Below, piece by piece: positions 35,301 to 47,250 of a stretch of DNA of 64,000 nucleotides (position 1 is its first letter; every line of letters starts with the position of its first letter). The notes under the pieces are model-generated. The model made no database searches and had not been told where the DNA came from. It saw only the letters and a program-made list of their open reading frames with translations. Position numbers and translations under genes: made by a program. Source of the DNA: Hygrocybe punicea (Eukaryota > Basidiomycota > Agaricomycetes > Agaricales > Hygrophoraceae); the NCBI GenBank assembly GCA_963556145.1, contig OY744463.1, positions 3,844,001-3,908,000 on the forward strand. The letters run 5' to 3'.

Positions 35301-37130
35301 TCATGACAAATGACACATTCCTGAATCACTTACATCTCTGGTAAGGTCGATGATCACATTGAGTTTCTCTGGCACTTTCTTATAGTTGTCCTCATCATTG
35401 TCATCATCTTCATCCTCAAGATCATCACATTTCTTGGACTTGGGATAACTTCTTGTTGACCAGTGAGTGGATCTTTTCTTCTTCTGATATGACCTCCCCA
35501 GTGCAACCATGACTTTCTCTTCCTTCTGGACTTTCTCTTCCTTCTGCTTCTCCTTGCCTTTCACAGAGTCCCTGACCTTGTCCAACATTTTGGTCTGGCT
35601 TTGGGTCAACATAGAGCTCTGTCCACCTGAAGCAAGCTCCTTCAATGGTCTACCCCTCTTCTTCTTGGTAATTTTCAAATGAAGCGGTTCATCATCACTG
35701 GACAGAGGGTTGCCTGATGCAGGCTTGTCATTCTCTGCACTTTTTCCCTGCAGGCCTTTTTCTGCCTGGGGGTCTGCTGGAACATTTTGTTTTGGTGCGA
35801 CCATAAGCTGACTAGCAGAGTTGGTCAGGTCCTCCACTTCCTTATCTTGCAACATCTGTTGTCAGTCCCAGTGATAAATGTAGAGATGGGCAGCATATCT
35901 TACCATCAAAACAAAACCAACTAAAGTCCTGTTCTGTTCCCTGGACGCTGTCCTCCAACAAATTGTATTCTTGGAGGAATACATTCAGCGCCTCCATCAC
36001 CTAAGATCCTAAACATATTCTTGTAATGGCCCTCCAAAGCACCCTCTTCATTGCAGCAAGGAATGGAGCCCTTTCATTGCCCAAGGCAAATATGATCTTT
36101 TCCTTATGTCAACTACATCCAAGTTGGCACAAATAATGGACTCACTGCCATGAGAGATGGCTGTGCATGAGATTCATGATTGAAATGTCATGGGAGAAGA
36201 GTAATTATGGGCAAGAGTGTGAGGCTTAGGTGGAATAGATTTCTCATCCAATCATACATTAAACCTCCAAAAGACTTGGTGGTGAGGGCATTGACAAATG
36301 AGTCTTGCAATGGTAGATCAACACTCTTGGCCATCTTAAAACCATGTGGATTATTTATTTGTGGCAGGTGTAATATGATTGTAACACAATCCCAACCTCT
36401 GTAGCTTCTCTACCCATGATGTGAAGTCGCAGTCTACATATGAGTTGCCTTGTTTTTGTACAAAATCTGACACACATTTTATATGGAACATACATCATAT
36501 ACCTGGCCAAACCAAGTGAATGAGAATGCCAGAAGCTCTAGATTAAGGAGGATCTGGTTGACGTCAGAGGATTCAAGGTTGAAAGATGCATGGTAAAGGA
36601 TCTGGATGCTCATTTCTACTTCTTTTTGGGCTGGTGTCAAGTGTGCTGGGAGAGCGACTGCAAAGATAGGGATGGTGTCCATACTGGACACCAATTTCTG
36701 TGGCACTGCCACAGCTGAAACACCCACCACTTCTTGATCTTGTTGTGTGATTAATAGACTTTTGCACATCATATTGAAGCTTTGTGATCGGCTTACTCCA
36801 GTCTCTGAGAAATTTGTAGAGCTTCAAGATAGTGTGCAAATGTCACCTCAAAACATCTTCTCAAATGTGAATGGTGAACTCACCTTGGTCAACTTCTTGC
36901 TCATCTCTGGTTTCGCTGATCTCCAAATTACTCTGAAACTTGGATGACAAGGCAACCCAACAGCATTCATGAGCTTATCTAGCAAGGTATAGCGAAGGAT
37001 TGAGTGAGCTGCTACCAGGAGATCATTCTGGTATGCAGTAGTTCACCTTGCCACATCATGCATCGCAGAGCCATCAGCAGAGAGGTATTCTTGGATGGTT
37101 TGGCCTTTACATGAGATTTCACCTGTGGGA
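35301..37130 (-). pseudogene. Decayed minus-strand gene, possible Harbinger partner protein
   Basis: The last exon (35301-35855) is open for 184 residues. It is charged, with an AT-hook-like KKKRGRPLK, long Lys/Glu repeats and an acidic stretch before LNVIIDLTRD. It follows a good intron (GTAAGA...ACAG, about 35856-35904). Upstream exons are recognisable but broken by stops: LLVAAHSILRYTLLDKLMNA, IPIFAVALPAHLTPAQKEVE, LLNLELLAFSFTWFGQVYD and GALEGHYKNMFRI. The gene is convergent with the DDE nuclease. Harbinger elements usually carry a second DNA-binding protein, so this may be that partner. I do not recognise the family, so the role is inference. Confidence 0.45.
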
Positions 37131-37418
37131 TTCATGTAATCCAATTGCTTTGCCAGGGCCTAGCAGACATGTTGACTGTCAATGTTACAAGGTGGGAGAT
37201 TTGATGCACCATCACAGCCAAGGTAGATGGTGTGTTTCCTAGAGTAGTGTTGCCGAAGTTCGGTTCGGTCCGGTTTTTCACTATTTTTGAAAAACCAGAA
37301 CCAGAACCGATGGTTCGGTTCAGCGAAATGCCAAACCTGAACCGGAACCGTGTCGAACGGTTTCACGGCGTTCGGTCTGCGTTCAAACGCGGTTCGAACC
37401 GCGAACCCACCTCCAAAT

Positions 37419-37472
37419 ACCTCGCACGGGCCAGACGCGCGTCAATTGACGCGGCTGTCACCCTCACGAGGT
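37419..37472. repeat. 54 bp nested palindromic module, copy B
   Basis: Arm ACCTCGCAC (37419-37427), 11 bp, GCGTCAATTGACGC (37439-37452; perfect 16 bp palindrome if extended), 11 bp, arm TCACGAGGT (37464-37472). Confidence 0.8.
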
Positions 37473-37549
37473 AGATGGGGGGGCTCCATCTGTTTTTGCA
37501 AGGTTGGGTTGGGGCCAGGCACTTCCCATGGGCATCCGCGCATGTACCT

Positions 37550-37605
37550 ACCTCGCGAAGAACGGGGACGCGTCAATTGACACGCTCCGTCTGTTTTCAC
37601 GAGGT
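37550..37605. repeat. Nested palindromic module, copy C
   Basis: Arm ACCTCGCGA (37550-37558), 11 bp, GCGTCAATTGACAC (37570-37583), 13 bp, arm TCACGAGGT (37597-37605). A further copy with a degenerate left arm follows: core 37640-37653, right arm TCGTGAGGT 37667-37675. Confidence 0.75.
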
Positions 37606-37764
37606 TGGATGGGGCTGGGGACTTCCTATGGGCGTCCGCACGTCAATTGACGCGGCTAGGGCGTGTTCGTGAGGTGGGTCTTCGTTGTCGCCTCGTCCAT
37701 TCCCCTCGTTAGCCGATGTCGTTGGGACTGGATTTGGGGGACGTACCTGGCTGCTGCCGCCGGT

Positions 37765-38223
37765 GTTGCTCTGCTGCTGCTGCTGCTGCTGCCGTTGCCG
37801 TTGCCGCCGCTGCTGGTGCTGCTGTTGCCGCTGCTGGTGCTGCTGTTGCCGCTGCTGGTGCTGCTGTTGCCACTGCTGGTGCTGCTGTTGCCGCTGCTGG
37901 TGCTGCTGTTGCCGCTGCTGGTGCTGCTGTTGCCGCTGCTGGTGCTGCTGTTGCCGCTGCTGGTGCTGCTGTGGCCGTTGCCACTGCACTGCTGCTGCTG
38001 CTGCTGCTGTTGCCGTTGCCGCTGCCGCTGCTGCTGTTGCTGTTGCTGCTGCTGCTGTTGCCACTGCTGCTGCTGCTGTGGCCATTGCCGCTGCACTGCT
38101 GCTGTGGCCATTGCCGCTGCACTGCTGCTGCTGCTGCTGCTGCTGTTGCCGTTGCCGCTGCACTGCTGCTGCTGCTGCTGCTGTTGCCGTTGCCGCTGCG
38201 CTGCTGCTGCTGTTGCCGTTGCC

Positions 38224-38257
<34 letters not shown>

Positions 38258-38375
38258 TTGCGGTCATTTGGCCGTCGTCGTCGTCGTCATTTGGCCGTTG
38301 TTGTTGTTGTCGGGGTGGTGGTATGTGGTGTTGCCACTGCCATTGCTGCTGCTGCCGCTGCTGCCATCGATTCAC
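37765..38375. repeat. CTG/GCC triplet-rich tract with 21 bp minisatellite
   Basis: (CTG)n and (GCC)-rich sequence. From 37805 to 37975 a 21 bp unit (CTGTTGCCGCTGCTGGTGCTG) repeats about eight times. It lies in the hAT element 37245-38813. Confidence 0.85.
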
Positions 38376-38929
38376 TCCGACTCGCGTTGGAATGCGAGGG
38401 AGGTTGTTGGGTGGAGTTGACCGCGGGCGCCTTCTTTATGCGGTCAAGGTGGGCCACGGGGGGCTGTTCTATGTAATAAAATGTCAGTAAAATATAGTAT
38501 GAGGCTGTTACTTACCGTGGTTGTTGAGTAATGTTCAAGTTAGTGTTTCGCGCGAGTATGTTTAAGGTCACATGACCTAAGTTCACGCGACTGCATAGAA
38601 AAAAATGTGAAAAATTAAGTATCTAAATGAGTATCTACGTAGGTAACTATACATTACGGTTCGCGGTTTGAACCGCATTTGAATGCGGTTTGAACCGCAT
38701 TTGAATGCGGTTTGAACCGCATGTCAGTGCCAGAACCGCAAACTGAACCAGCGGTTCGGTTCGCGGTTCAAACCGGGTTCGGATCGGTTCCGAACCGAAC
38801 TTCGGCATCACTATCCTAGAGCAGACTGATTGCCAATTAAGGTTACGATAGCCTTCTCAAGCACACCTTACAGCGTATCTTGTCCATGAAACATGGGTCA
38901 GCCAAGATGGACAATTCCCACTTGAAGTG

Positions 38930-39870
38930 GGCCAGCTGACCTCGGCCGACCAATATCTTTTCCCAAGGCAGATGGCTTGGCCGAGGGATACAGCTGGCCA
39001 GCCCAAGTGGGTTGGCCAACCAGGGGATATTTTCCCCAACCCAGTGGGGGTTTCAGCTTGCCATCAAACATGGGTTGGCCGACCCTCTGGGATATATTGG
39101 TCGCCCATCAGGCATGGGTTGGCCGATCGTCTGCCATATATTGGCTACCCATCAGGCGTGGGTTGGCTGACCCTCTGCCATATATTGTCTGCCCATCAGA
39201 TGTGGGTTGGCCGACCCTCTGCCATATGATGGCTGCCCATCAGGAATGGGTTGGCCGACCAGTAGAGATATCTTGGCTGGCCATTAGGCATGGGTTGGCC
39301 GACCCACTGTCATAGTTTGCTGCCCATCAGGCATGGGTTGGCTGACCTATTGGAATATATTGGCCACCCATCAGACGTGGGTTGGCCGACCAGTAGGGAT
39401 ATCTTGGCTGGCCATTATTCATGGGTTGGCCAACCCTCGGCTGACCAGCAGGGATATGTTGGCTGCCCATCTGGCATGGGTTGGCCAACCCTCTGCCAAA
39501 ATATTGGCTGGCAATCAGACATGGGTTGGCCGACCAGTAGGGATATGTTGGCTGGCCATTAGGCATGGGTTGGCCAACCAGCAGGGATATGTTGGCTGGC
39601 CATTGGACCTGGGTTGGCCGACCCACTGGATATATTGGCTGGCCATATTGGCTGGCCATCAAGCATGGGTTGGCCAACCCACTGACATGTATGGGCATCA
39701 CATCAAGCATGGGTTGGCCAACCAGTAGAGATATTTTGGCTGGCCAGAAAGCATGGGTTGGCCAACCCTCTGGCTGATATTGGCTAGCCATTGGCCTAGG
39801 TTGGCTGACTAGCCCGAGAAATGTGGTTGACCAGCAATCCATTGGCTGGCCAGTCAGCATGGGTTGACCA
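38930..39870. repeat. 44 bp minisatellite, about 20 copies
   Basis: Tandem 44 bp units built around ATGGGTTGGCCGACC and ATATTGGCTGCCCATCAGG. The period was measured between 39068 and 39112. Copies diverge by several bases and some units are truncated. Open frames on both strands are by-products. Confidence 0.85.
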
Positions 39871-41291
39871 ACAGTGTGGGGTTAGTAAACTAATGGTCCT
39901 TGGCCTACCATGGAACCACATCTTGTGGGAATTTGTTCATACTGGGAAATATTTTGCTCAACAAGCATGAGCTGGTTTTCACCAGAGGTTGTCATATCAT
40001 CTAGCCAATAGGTGTGACTGGGCAATCTGGGAGACTTATCTTGTCTGGTCAAGTTTCAGACAACCAAATACATGACAAGACGCTGGTTCAATCAAGTAAG
40101 ATTCTTCTATGTACTCAAGTATTTTCATCTTCAGCAGATGTCTGAATATTATTTCCATGCACCGCCCAACGTTTCTGCCAGTGACTTAGGGTTAGGGTTA
40201 GAGGCAATAAATACTCTATGCTGGCCAATAACACTTCACATTACATGCATAAAGTACAACAATTCGAAATAACAAATTTGAGTGTGAGAAGAACTCTTTG
40301 AAGAAAACAAAGATTCAAAGAAAAGTCATTCCATCTCAATCTCGAAGGAGTAGCTCTTCTCCTTCTTGATCAAGACTGATTGACAAGAGAAGTAATGTCA
40401 AAATTTTTGCGAACACAGAACAATGAAAACACAAACAAAACACAATACAAGAAATTGAGACAAGTAAAATACATCACCTGTTGATGCAATGTCAATAATA
40501 TATGGATTAATAATGAAAATGAGACTTATCCAATAAATTCTTGTCAATGCCACCAGGCCCGCTACAAGTAGGTTGCCCAGCCAGGAACTCAGGTGGATTC
40601 ACCCCCTGAATTCCTAATCGAAGACCCATGGTGGCAAGCGTTCATTGCTGAGGACCCACCACTGACAGTTTGGCATGCAGACATCAGTAATTTGACCAGG
40701 ATAAGACAAAGGTAGCCATAACTAGGTCTCATGTAGCATTAGAACCTTAGCTCACCATTAAGATAGCATTAAGATCTAGCTAGAGAATCCAGGCTTACGC
40801 TGGTAGAAAACATCAGAACTAGCAGATTGCTATGCACTTGGCAATATTGGCCATTAGATAACAAAATGATAATTTGCGTGGTAAATATATTGCATGGTAA
40901 AATTGACTACTTTTGGCAGATATATCCAATTGGCAGAATTGGAACTGAAGGTACCAGAAAGACACTTTCTGAAAAATAGCTATCAACTTGATGGCGCGAG
41001 GGATACAGGTAGCACAGGAGCAGACCAACCAGGTTACTGGATAACTGGCACATGCAGCAGGCAGCAACATAGTTCACATTATAATGAGGGTTTGCCATTG
41101 TTATCAGATTGGCCCAAATACAGCATGGCTCTCAGAATGCTAGGACGAGAGCATTGCTCATCTAATTGGCAGCTGGATGTGGGTGATTGGGGATTTCAAC
41201 TTTAATTGGCAATGTCAACTTTGATTTCAACTTTACGGCAGGGGAAAACAAGATTTGTCATAATCGCATGAGAACAGGCAGGTATGATATA
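39871..41291. other. Intergenic region without recognisable gene
   Basis: No convincing reading frame, element terminus or RNA gene. It contains a short TTAGGGTTAGGGTTAG near 40187-40202, too short to call a telomeric tract. It lies downstream of the minus-strand gene ending at 41292. Confidence 0.45.
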
Positions 41292-42600
41292 CTACGCTAT
41301 CTCACGCTCAGGACCAGCATCATGTAAAAGACGCGTGTGCCTCTTCTCCTTGATGCGGGAAAGCGCACTACCCTCGACAGGCATTTGTGCTTCAAGAGTG
41401 GCATGAAGAAATATCTTCCTATACAAAGACATTAGGATAGCGATAATTAAAAGACAAACACTGATCTCTTACCTGTTCCACCAATTGAGGAGATCCTGCA
41501 CCTCTTCCTTCTCTTCAGGATCATCAAGCAGATCTAAGATGCTATTATAGAAAGTTTTGGAGTCTGTTACGGAATCTGTACGCGAAAAAGTGTTGGAGGA
41601 ACAGAGGGCAAAGCGGACCTACAACATAATCAGTCACGGCAAGGTTGGTTGTGATTGACATACCTGAGTTGCAATATACGCCAACGATGCCTTCGTGACG
41701 CAGGTCATACCATGAATCCAAGCATTTCCAGACCTTGTGGCTTTCGGTTCATCTTCATCAACAGAACTTGGCGATGTAAAGACATGCTTGTAACCCTAGG
41801 CGCCTTTAATTAGAAAAGTAACAAGCATCTGAATAGGAAACCTGACGGACAGAAACCAGCAGCTGACTCCTCATCAGCCCATTCCATGGATCTTTGGGAT
41901 CATACACAAGGTCCGCATATAAAAAAAGTGGCCACTGATTCCCACGTACATGCATTTCACCACTGTGGAGCTTCTCTTTGACACTGTGGAGCCAATTCAT
42001 CAACATTTGCCACAACAGTTGGATTCTGCTTACTGGGGTAAATTCCAATCCACCCCAGCGGGACAGAGCAACATGCCAGTTCTTGTGTGGTGGTATCTGC
42101 GCGTTGTTTTAATCTTCCGGCTGAGGGGAGGGGTGACCGTCTGCCCAGGGGGGGTAATCCAATCAATAATTGCCGATTTCATCGTCTTCGTATCATCCGA
42201 ATGAGCACCATTCATGCCCCTTTGTATCTGAATAAAGAAATTGGCGAGAAAGCGGAAACAATGGAGAGGACCTACCAAATCACCAAGGAGCTCCACCTCT
42301 TCCTCAGATCCAGTCAAAAGTCGTTCCTCAAGGCCTGTACATATTTTCAACAAATCCATGAATGAAGAATTTTCATGGTGCTCGCTTTGAGGATGTTTGA
42401 ATAGACATGAGAACAATGTAACCTTCCAACAAATTATCACCTACCGTGACGTTTCGAGAGGTGCTGGATCCTCTTCGGCCATGTGGAGGAGGCCGTTGGT
42501 GATAAGAACTTTGATGTTGCAGAATGCATACGAAGTTCATCCAAAATGACGGCCACGGTGAATGAGGGGATCGGTGAGAGTGCTATTGATAGATAACAAG
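41292..42600 (-). CDS. DUF6698-like protein gene, mobile-element-associated family
   Basis: Several minus-strand exons with standard introns read in order: TDPLIHRGRHFGRTSYAF, VLITNGLLHMAEEDPAPLET, LKICTGLEERLLTGSEEEVE, QRGMNGAHSDDTKTMKSAII, DWITPPGQTVTPPLSRKIKT, HHTRTGMLLCPAGVDWN, GEMHVRGNQWPLFLYADLVY, DPKDPWNGLMRSQLLV, GYKHVFTSPSSVDEDE, ATRSGNAWIHGMTCVTKASL, VRFALCSSNTFSRTDSVTDS and LLDDPEEKEEVQDLLNWWN. The gene ends at TAG 41292-41294. The order and wording match the agaricomycete family I remember as DUF6698, usually multicopy and found near transposons. Function is unknown. Frames stay open when spliced, so it may be intact; the first exon boundary near 42600 is uncertain. Confidence 0.6.
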
Positions 42601-42870
42601 TAGTCATGTGGTGGTTGGGAAGATCCCCCTCCTGCTTTTCCCCCACATACTTACCCCTTCCCGCTGCTCATTTTGGGCCAGGAGCCCTCCCCCATCCATC
42701 CCCTCTCCATTTCCCCCATCCGCCTTGCTTCCCGGCCCCTTCCTCGCCACGCATTGCCACCCCCCCACTCCATGCACCTTTCCCCACCCCACCCCTCACT
42801 CACCTCCAGCACCTTTCACAACTAATTCCAGACCCCATCCGGTGCCTCCGCAAAGGTGAGTACCCACCGA
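42601..42870. other. C-rich spacer upstream of the DUF6698-like gene
   Basis: Very C-rich on the + strand (CCCC-containing, 42640-42830). No gene is seen. It may include the promoter of the minus-strand gene, and ends at the LTR boundary. Confidence 0.4.
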
Positions 42871-43533
42871 TGTGATGGCAAGTTCTGTTGTAGACCCGGA
42901 ATGGGAATCTATGGAAAGGGGTGATCAGCTAAGAAGTGATCAGAGGAATTTAGTTTCTTTTAGAAAGGTCTAGTCAATCCAACCCGAATCCAGGGGTTCC
43001 GGAATCAGAGGGTGAGTGTGGGGAAAGGACTATGAGCGGTGTAGACGATATGAAGAGTGGACTCAGAAATAGAACTAAAGCGGGACGATAAGACGTGAGG
43101 GGGAATGGTATCCTGTATTTTCTATATGTCTGGGTGTCGGTATTTTCTATATGTCTGGGTGTCGGTATTTTCTATATGGTTTGTAGTATAAATGTGCTAC
43201 TTTTATACTACTGTGAGGGATCCTGTGCTGTAGTAACCATGTACTACAAGCAAAGGCTGTAAATGATAGGGGAGTGGAGTGGAGGAATGGTGGAGTGGTG
43301 CTATGTACTAGGAGATGGGAAACGAAGATACATGATATATAATTATATACGTACTGATTCTGGGTCGTTAGGGACATTGCATCTTGAGTAGGAACGATTC
43401 CGGAGGCGGAATCCAGAGTGGAATTGATAGAAAGAGCGGAATCGAGTGGAATCGATGATATGGGAATGGGAATGGACAGGAGCGGTGTCTGATACGAAGG
43501 GGAAATGGATCCACACAATCCAGAGCCTCTACA
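42871..43533. repeat. Left LTR (663 bp)
   Basis: TGTGATGG...CTCTACA. It differs from the right LTR near the end by CG-to-TG and CG-to-CA changes (AATGGA for AACGGA, CACAATC for CACGATC) and by one extra 25 bp tandem unit. Confidence 0.85.
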
Positions 43534-43868
43534 TCTGGTCAGGACTCAGATTGAGACCATCCCTGGTCGATCCATACGAAGTAACGAAGATCCTGGAGTT
43601 GTGAGAAGAAAAGAGCGGAAGCGATGTTGAAAACGGGTGGAAACGGGAGTACAACGTGAGCAGAGTCGAAGCCGGTGGGTATTGAAGTGTCAGGAGGGGC
43701 GATCTGGAGCTACCAAAACAGGGTGGGCGAAACAGCTGGACAAGGGAATAATGGTCACGTGACAGGGCAACAAATACAAACAAGAAAACTTTTCAACACG
43801 ACTTTGACAATCTCGACAGCAACCTCAACAAGCTCAACAATCCCATCAAACCCCAACTCCAACACCAA

Positions 43869-45329
43869 ATGTCGACAGAATACAACCACTTCCTTGGAAA
43901 ACTCGATGCGGATACATGGAAAGACTTCGAGAATGCCGTGGCTGAGCTAGTGGCAGTGGACACGGCTGGAATCGAGATTATACGCAATGCATACGAGGAC
44001 GAGGTGCAGCAATGGGTGGTGAGATGACGATGGGCCATGGTAAGTGATTCCGTTCTCGTAAACGGCACAAACTAACGATACCCGGCAGCGGAACTACAGG
44101 GTGCTTACAACAGAAATCCGGGATGACGGAATTGACATGATGGAACCAAGGGACTTCTCGATGGGCAGAGAGATGGTGGTTGAGGTTGAGGAATGGTTGT
44201 GGAATTGTGAGGAGTTCATGAAGTGGGAACGGGAAGAGGCAGTGCGTCTGGAAGTTGAGGAAGCATCACAGTTGCAGGAGGAAAAGGAGGAGGAGGAAGT
44301 GAGGAGACAATGGGTCATGGAGGCAGCAGAGCTCGAGCGGAAACAAGTGGAGGAATTGCGCCAGTATGAGGAGAAGATAAATAGGAGGGTGGAAGCGAAG
44401 CGGATCGAGGAGGCGGAAAGGGCAAAGGCAGCAGAGGCAGCGAAAAGGGAGGCTGAGGAAGCCGCGGAAAGGGACCAGGAGAAGTCCAGACAAGCCATCG
44501 ATCATGGAAATGAGGATGAGGACGAGGATACAGACGGCAACTGGGCTGAGCAACAACTCCAGAAATACGAGAGGCTCCAAGCTCTTAAGGCACTCAAAAA
44601 CAAAAAGGCCATCTGAGACAACGAGACCGTTCGTGGAGAGTACAATAGCGGGGATGATTTCTCGAACGTGAGTGGAAACAGGGACACGGGACCGAAGGGA
44701 AAGCTTCCGGGGGTAAGTAATATCTCGGGGACTTGTATATCCGTTGTGCCTAACTAATTCGTAGTATATGCAGTCGTTCCAGATCCAACAATGTGATGCG
44801 TGTGTGACTGCCAACGCGGTTTGTCACGGAATCGAAGGGTACATGTGTGACCGATGCAAAAGGCTGAAACGACGCTGCAGGTTATTGACGAAGGGACCGG
44901 CCACTGGAACAGAAAGGGAAGGCGAAGGCACATAGTCCAAAGAGAACAATTGTCGCAAAGAAGATTCCGAAGCTGGTGAAGAAGCCCAAGCTATGGGCCA
45001 GAGAGGCATCGACGAGTAAACGGACACTAACCAATGTCGAACTGGACACGGAATCGGAGTGGGACGATGGGAGACAAGAGAATCCGTTCAAACGGCTGCG
45101 GATCGGAGCCAGAATCGACGAGCATGTCCAGGCTATGTGGAAGATGGCGACGGAAACACAACAGGAGATCTCGATCATTGCAGATGGCCTATCCGAATAC
45201 ATTGCAGAGGTCCATACAACACTAACCCGTTGGACAAAGGAGCTGAACCGACTCCGCACGAACCAGGCCCACATCCTTGGTCAACTTGACCTAATCGACA
45301 CCAAACTTGATGAAGGGAGAAGGGAATAA
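43869..45329 (+). pseudogene. Coiled-coil plus Cys-cluster protein gene of the LTR element
   Basis: ATG at 43869 opens STEYNHFLGKLDADTWKDF. TGA at 44025-44027 interrupts. A standard intron (GTAAGT near 44041 to GGCAG near 44089) leads into a long Glu/Arg coiled-coil (44101-44613), then TGA at 44614-44616 and DNETVRGEYNSGDDFSN. A second intron ends before a cysteine cluster (CDACVTANAVC, then CDRCKRLKRRC, 44791-44880) resembling a Zn2Cys6-like knuckle. After a one-base frameshift near 44900 a basic segment and a second coiled-coil (EHVQAMWKMATETQQEISII) end at 45329. The architecture is gag-like or a nucleic-acid-binding mobile-element protein. Both TGA stops fit CGA-to-TGA. Confidence 0.55.
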
Positions 45330-45503
45330 GAGGGGGAAATGAACAGAAAGGGATGGGAAACGGAACGCGGGACAATGTACATAAACTAAAAGAGTACATC
45401 ATAAAATCTATAGATGGAAATAGTGAAACAGAAAACAAAGTGAAATGGAATCTGGTGGTCGAGGTGGAGGATGGCACCGGAATATAGCGGAATTGAAAAG
45501 GGA

Positions 45504-46331
45504 CTAGAATGAGTGGGAAACAAAGAAAACTAGAAACAGAAATGAAAATATAAATAAAGGAGATACGGGAATGGGAATGGAAAGTGGAATGGAAGGCGAA
45601 AACGCAAAAATATGAGATGGAAACAAATCCTCATCCCCACAAGAGTTTCTGAAAGAAGAGTGGAGGCGGAACGACAAGAGGAGACGAAGAGCTTCTTGCA
45701 AAAATTCGAGCGAGGTGTCGAGGGGGCGGAGGTCCAATATACAGTGACAAAATAAGACGAAAGTGGAAACGATGAACAATATAAAATCGAGAACCGGAGT
45801 GCCGACACCAACACGATCCCATATAACAGGTGCGCCGTGTGACGGGTCTAAAAATGACAGGGTGCCCCAAGTAGGTGGAAACGACAAAGTGCCCCGAGTG
45901 GGTGAGGAGGGAACCGGAGACAATACGGGAGCGGAAAGTTTCCGCTCGGAAACGACAAGGGGTGATGGGGACGGAGGGGGTAACGGATCTGGAATAGAAA
46001 CAGGTGCGGGATACTCAACCAACTTGGACGGAATCTCAATAGACAAAGATGGAGGACAAATAGGAGGCAATATTGAGGATGGAATGTCTATATCTGGAGA
46101 TTCTGGAGCAAATGGGAGTGGGTCCGGTATGAGTTCATAGACGGAGAGCAGATGGGACGAAAGAGGAGACAATGGGGATGAAAGAGGAAACGGAATGGAC
46201 AAATCGGGAACGGGACGAGAAGGCAAGATGGAATCGATGACCAGCATCGATAAATCGGGAAGGGGCTCAGACAGGAACAACACGGGACTGGATGATAAAA
46301 CCTGTAAACAAATATCGGTCTCGACGGGCAC
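45504..46331 (-). pseudogene. Possible Pro/Ser-rich C-terminal part of the minus-strand gag-like gene
   Basis: Minus-strand frame of 275 residues, very rich in Pro, Ser and Leu (DIPSSILPPICPPSLSIEIP), without database-type motifs I recognise. It lies in the correct orientation to continue the gag-like frame of 51609-52240 if the palindrome is removed, though a TAG would lie at the junction. It could equally be a shadow of Gly/Asp-rich + strand sequence. Confidence 0.25.
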
Positions 46332-46509
46332 CAGAGCGGATGGGGATGGGGAACACGATGACGGGGACGGAATATACGACAGACCAGAATGAACGTGGGG
46401 GATGGAATGAATGACAGTGGGTGGGATCGAGGATGGGATCTGTTCCAGAGGTGAGATGGCTGCGACAGGTATGGGAGCGGGACCGGAATCCTATAGTCCA
46501 GGGGGTTTT

Positions 46510-47250
46510 AGTTAAACTCAACCCCAGTTAAGGTACAAAAGTTAGGTGTACTATCTGCACTAGTAGCTGGGGCTCAAGTTAAACTCCCAGACAGTGCCTG
46601 CTGTGATACAGTTAAACTCAGCCTAGCAATTACTGGTAGGTTCAGTTAAACTTTAGACAGCAGTGCTAAGGCCTTCAGTTCACTGTAAAGCTCAGTTAAA
46701 CCCAGCCCAGTTGTTACTGTGAGCTTAGTTAAACTGTGTGCACTATTTACTGCATTGGCAGTTAAACTGAAAGCAGTACTTGCTGGACCATGAATTTAAC
46801 TGAGAACAGCAGCTACTGTGTGCTCAGTTTAACCAGGTGCAGCATTTGCTGGATGTCTAGTTTAACTCGGAGCAGTTGCTACTGATTGCTCAGTTTAACC
46901 AGATACAGGACTTGCTGGACATCCAGTTTAACTCATAGCAGTAGCTGCTGGATGGTCAGTTTAACCAGGTGCAGCACTTGCTGCACCTCCAGTTTAACTC
47001 AGAGCAGCAGCTGCTGTACCTCCAGTTTAACCAGGTGCAGCATTTGCTGTACCATCAGTTTAACTTGGAGCAGTAGCTACTGGATGGTCAGTTTAACCAT
47101 CTGCAGCAGTTGCTGTACCCTCAGTTTAACCAGGTGCAGCACTTGCTGCACCTCCAGTTTAACTCGGAGCAGTGGCTACTGTACCTCCAGTTTAACCAGG
47201 TGTAGCAGTTGCTGGACCCCCAGTTTAACTCAGAGCAGTAGCTACTGAAT
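46510..47250. repeat. 33 bp minisatellite in left arm of palindrome A
   Basis: Units alternate between AGTTTAACCAGGTGCAGCA-type and AGTTTAACTCGGAGCAGTA-type sequences, each 33 bp, giving a 66 bp higher-order unit and about 22 units. Mirrored at 50865-51600. Confidence 0.85.

Larger units (their letters stand above)
37245..38813. mobile_element. Non-autonomous hAT element, exact 8 bp TSD TCCTAGAG
   Basis: The termini are TAGTGTTGCCGAAGTTCGG and the complement of TAGTGATGCCGAAGTTCGG. TCCTAGAG flanks both ends (37237-37244 and 38814-38821). The subterminal regions are packed with GGTTCGG/CCGAACC and GAACCGC units. The left third holds palindromic modules B, C and D; the centre is a 600 bp CTG/GCC-rich tract. 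Long reading frames across that tract on both strands are low-complexity artefacts. Confidence 0.92.

Noticed and set aside
37656..38490. Four overlapping 230-275 residue reading frames on both strands
   Set aside because: All are translations of the CTG/GCC triplet tract in different frames (poly-Leu, poly-Ala, poly-Gln). Equal openness on both strands shows low complexity, not a gene.
39327..39860. 177-residue repeated-motif frame
   Set aside because: It is the 44 bp minisatellite. A repeat protein would need a period divisible by three; 44 is not, so the frame changes from unit to unit.
40183..40202. TTAGGGTTAGGGTTAG resembling telomere repeat
   Set aside because: Only about two and a half units in unique sequence; too short to infer an internal telomere or chromosome fusion.
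46510..47250. Regular 33 bp repeats considered as a CRISPR-like array
   Set aside because: There are no unique spacers between constant repeats; units are contiguous and all related, as in a minisatellite, and the genome is eukaryotic.
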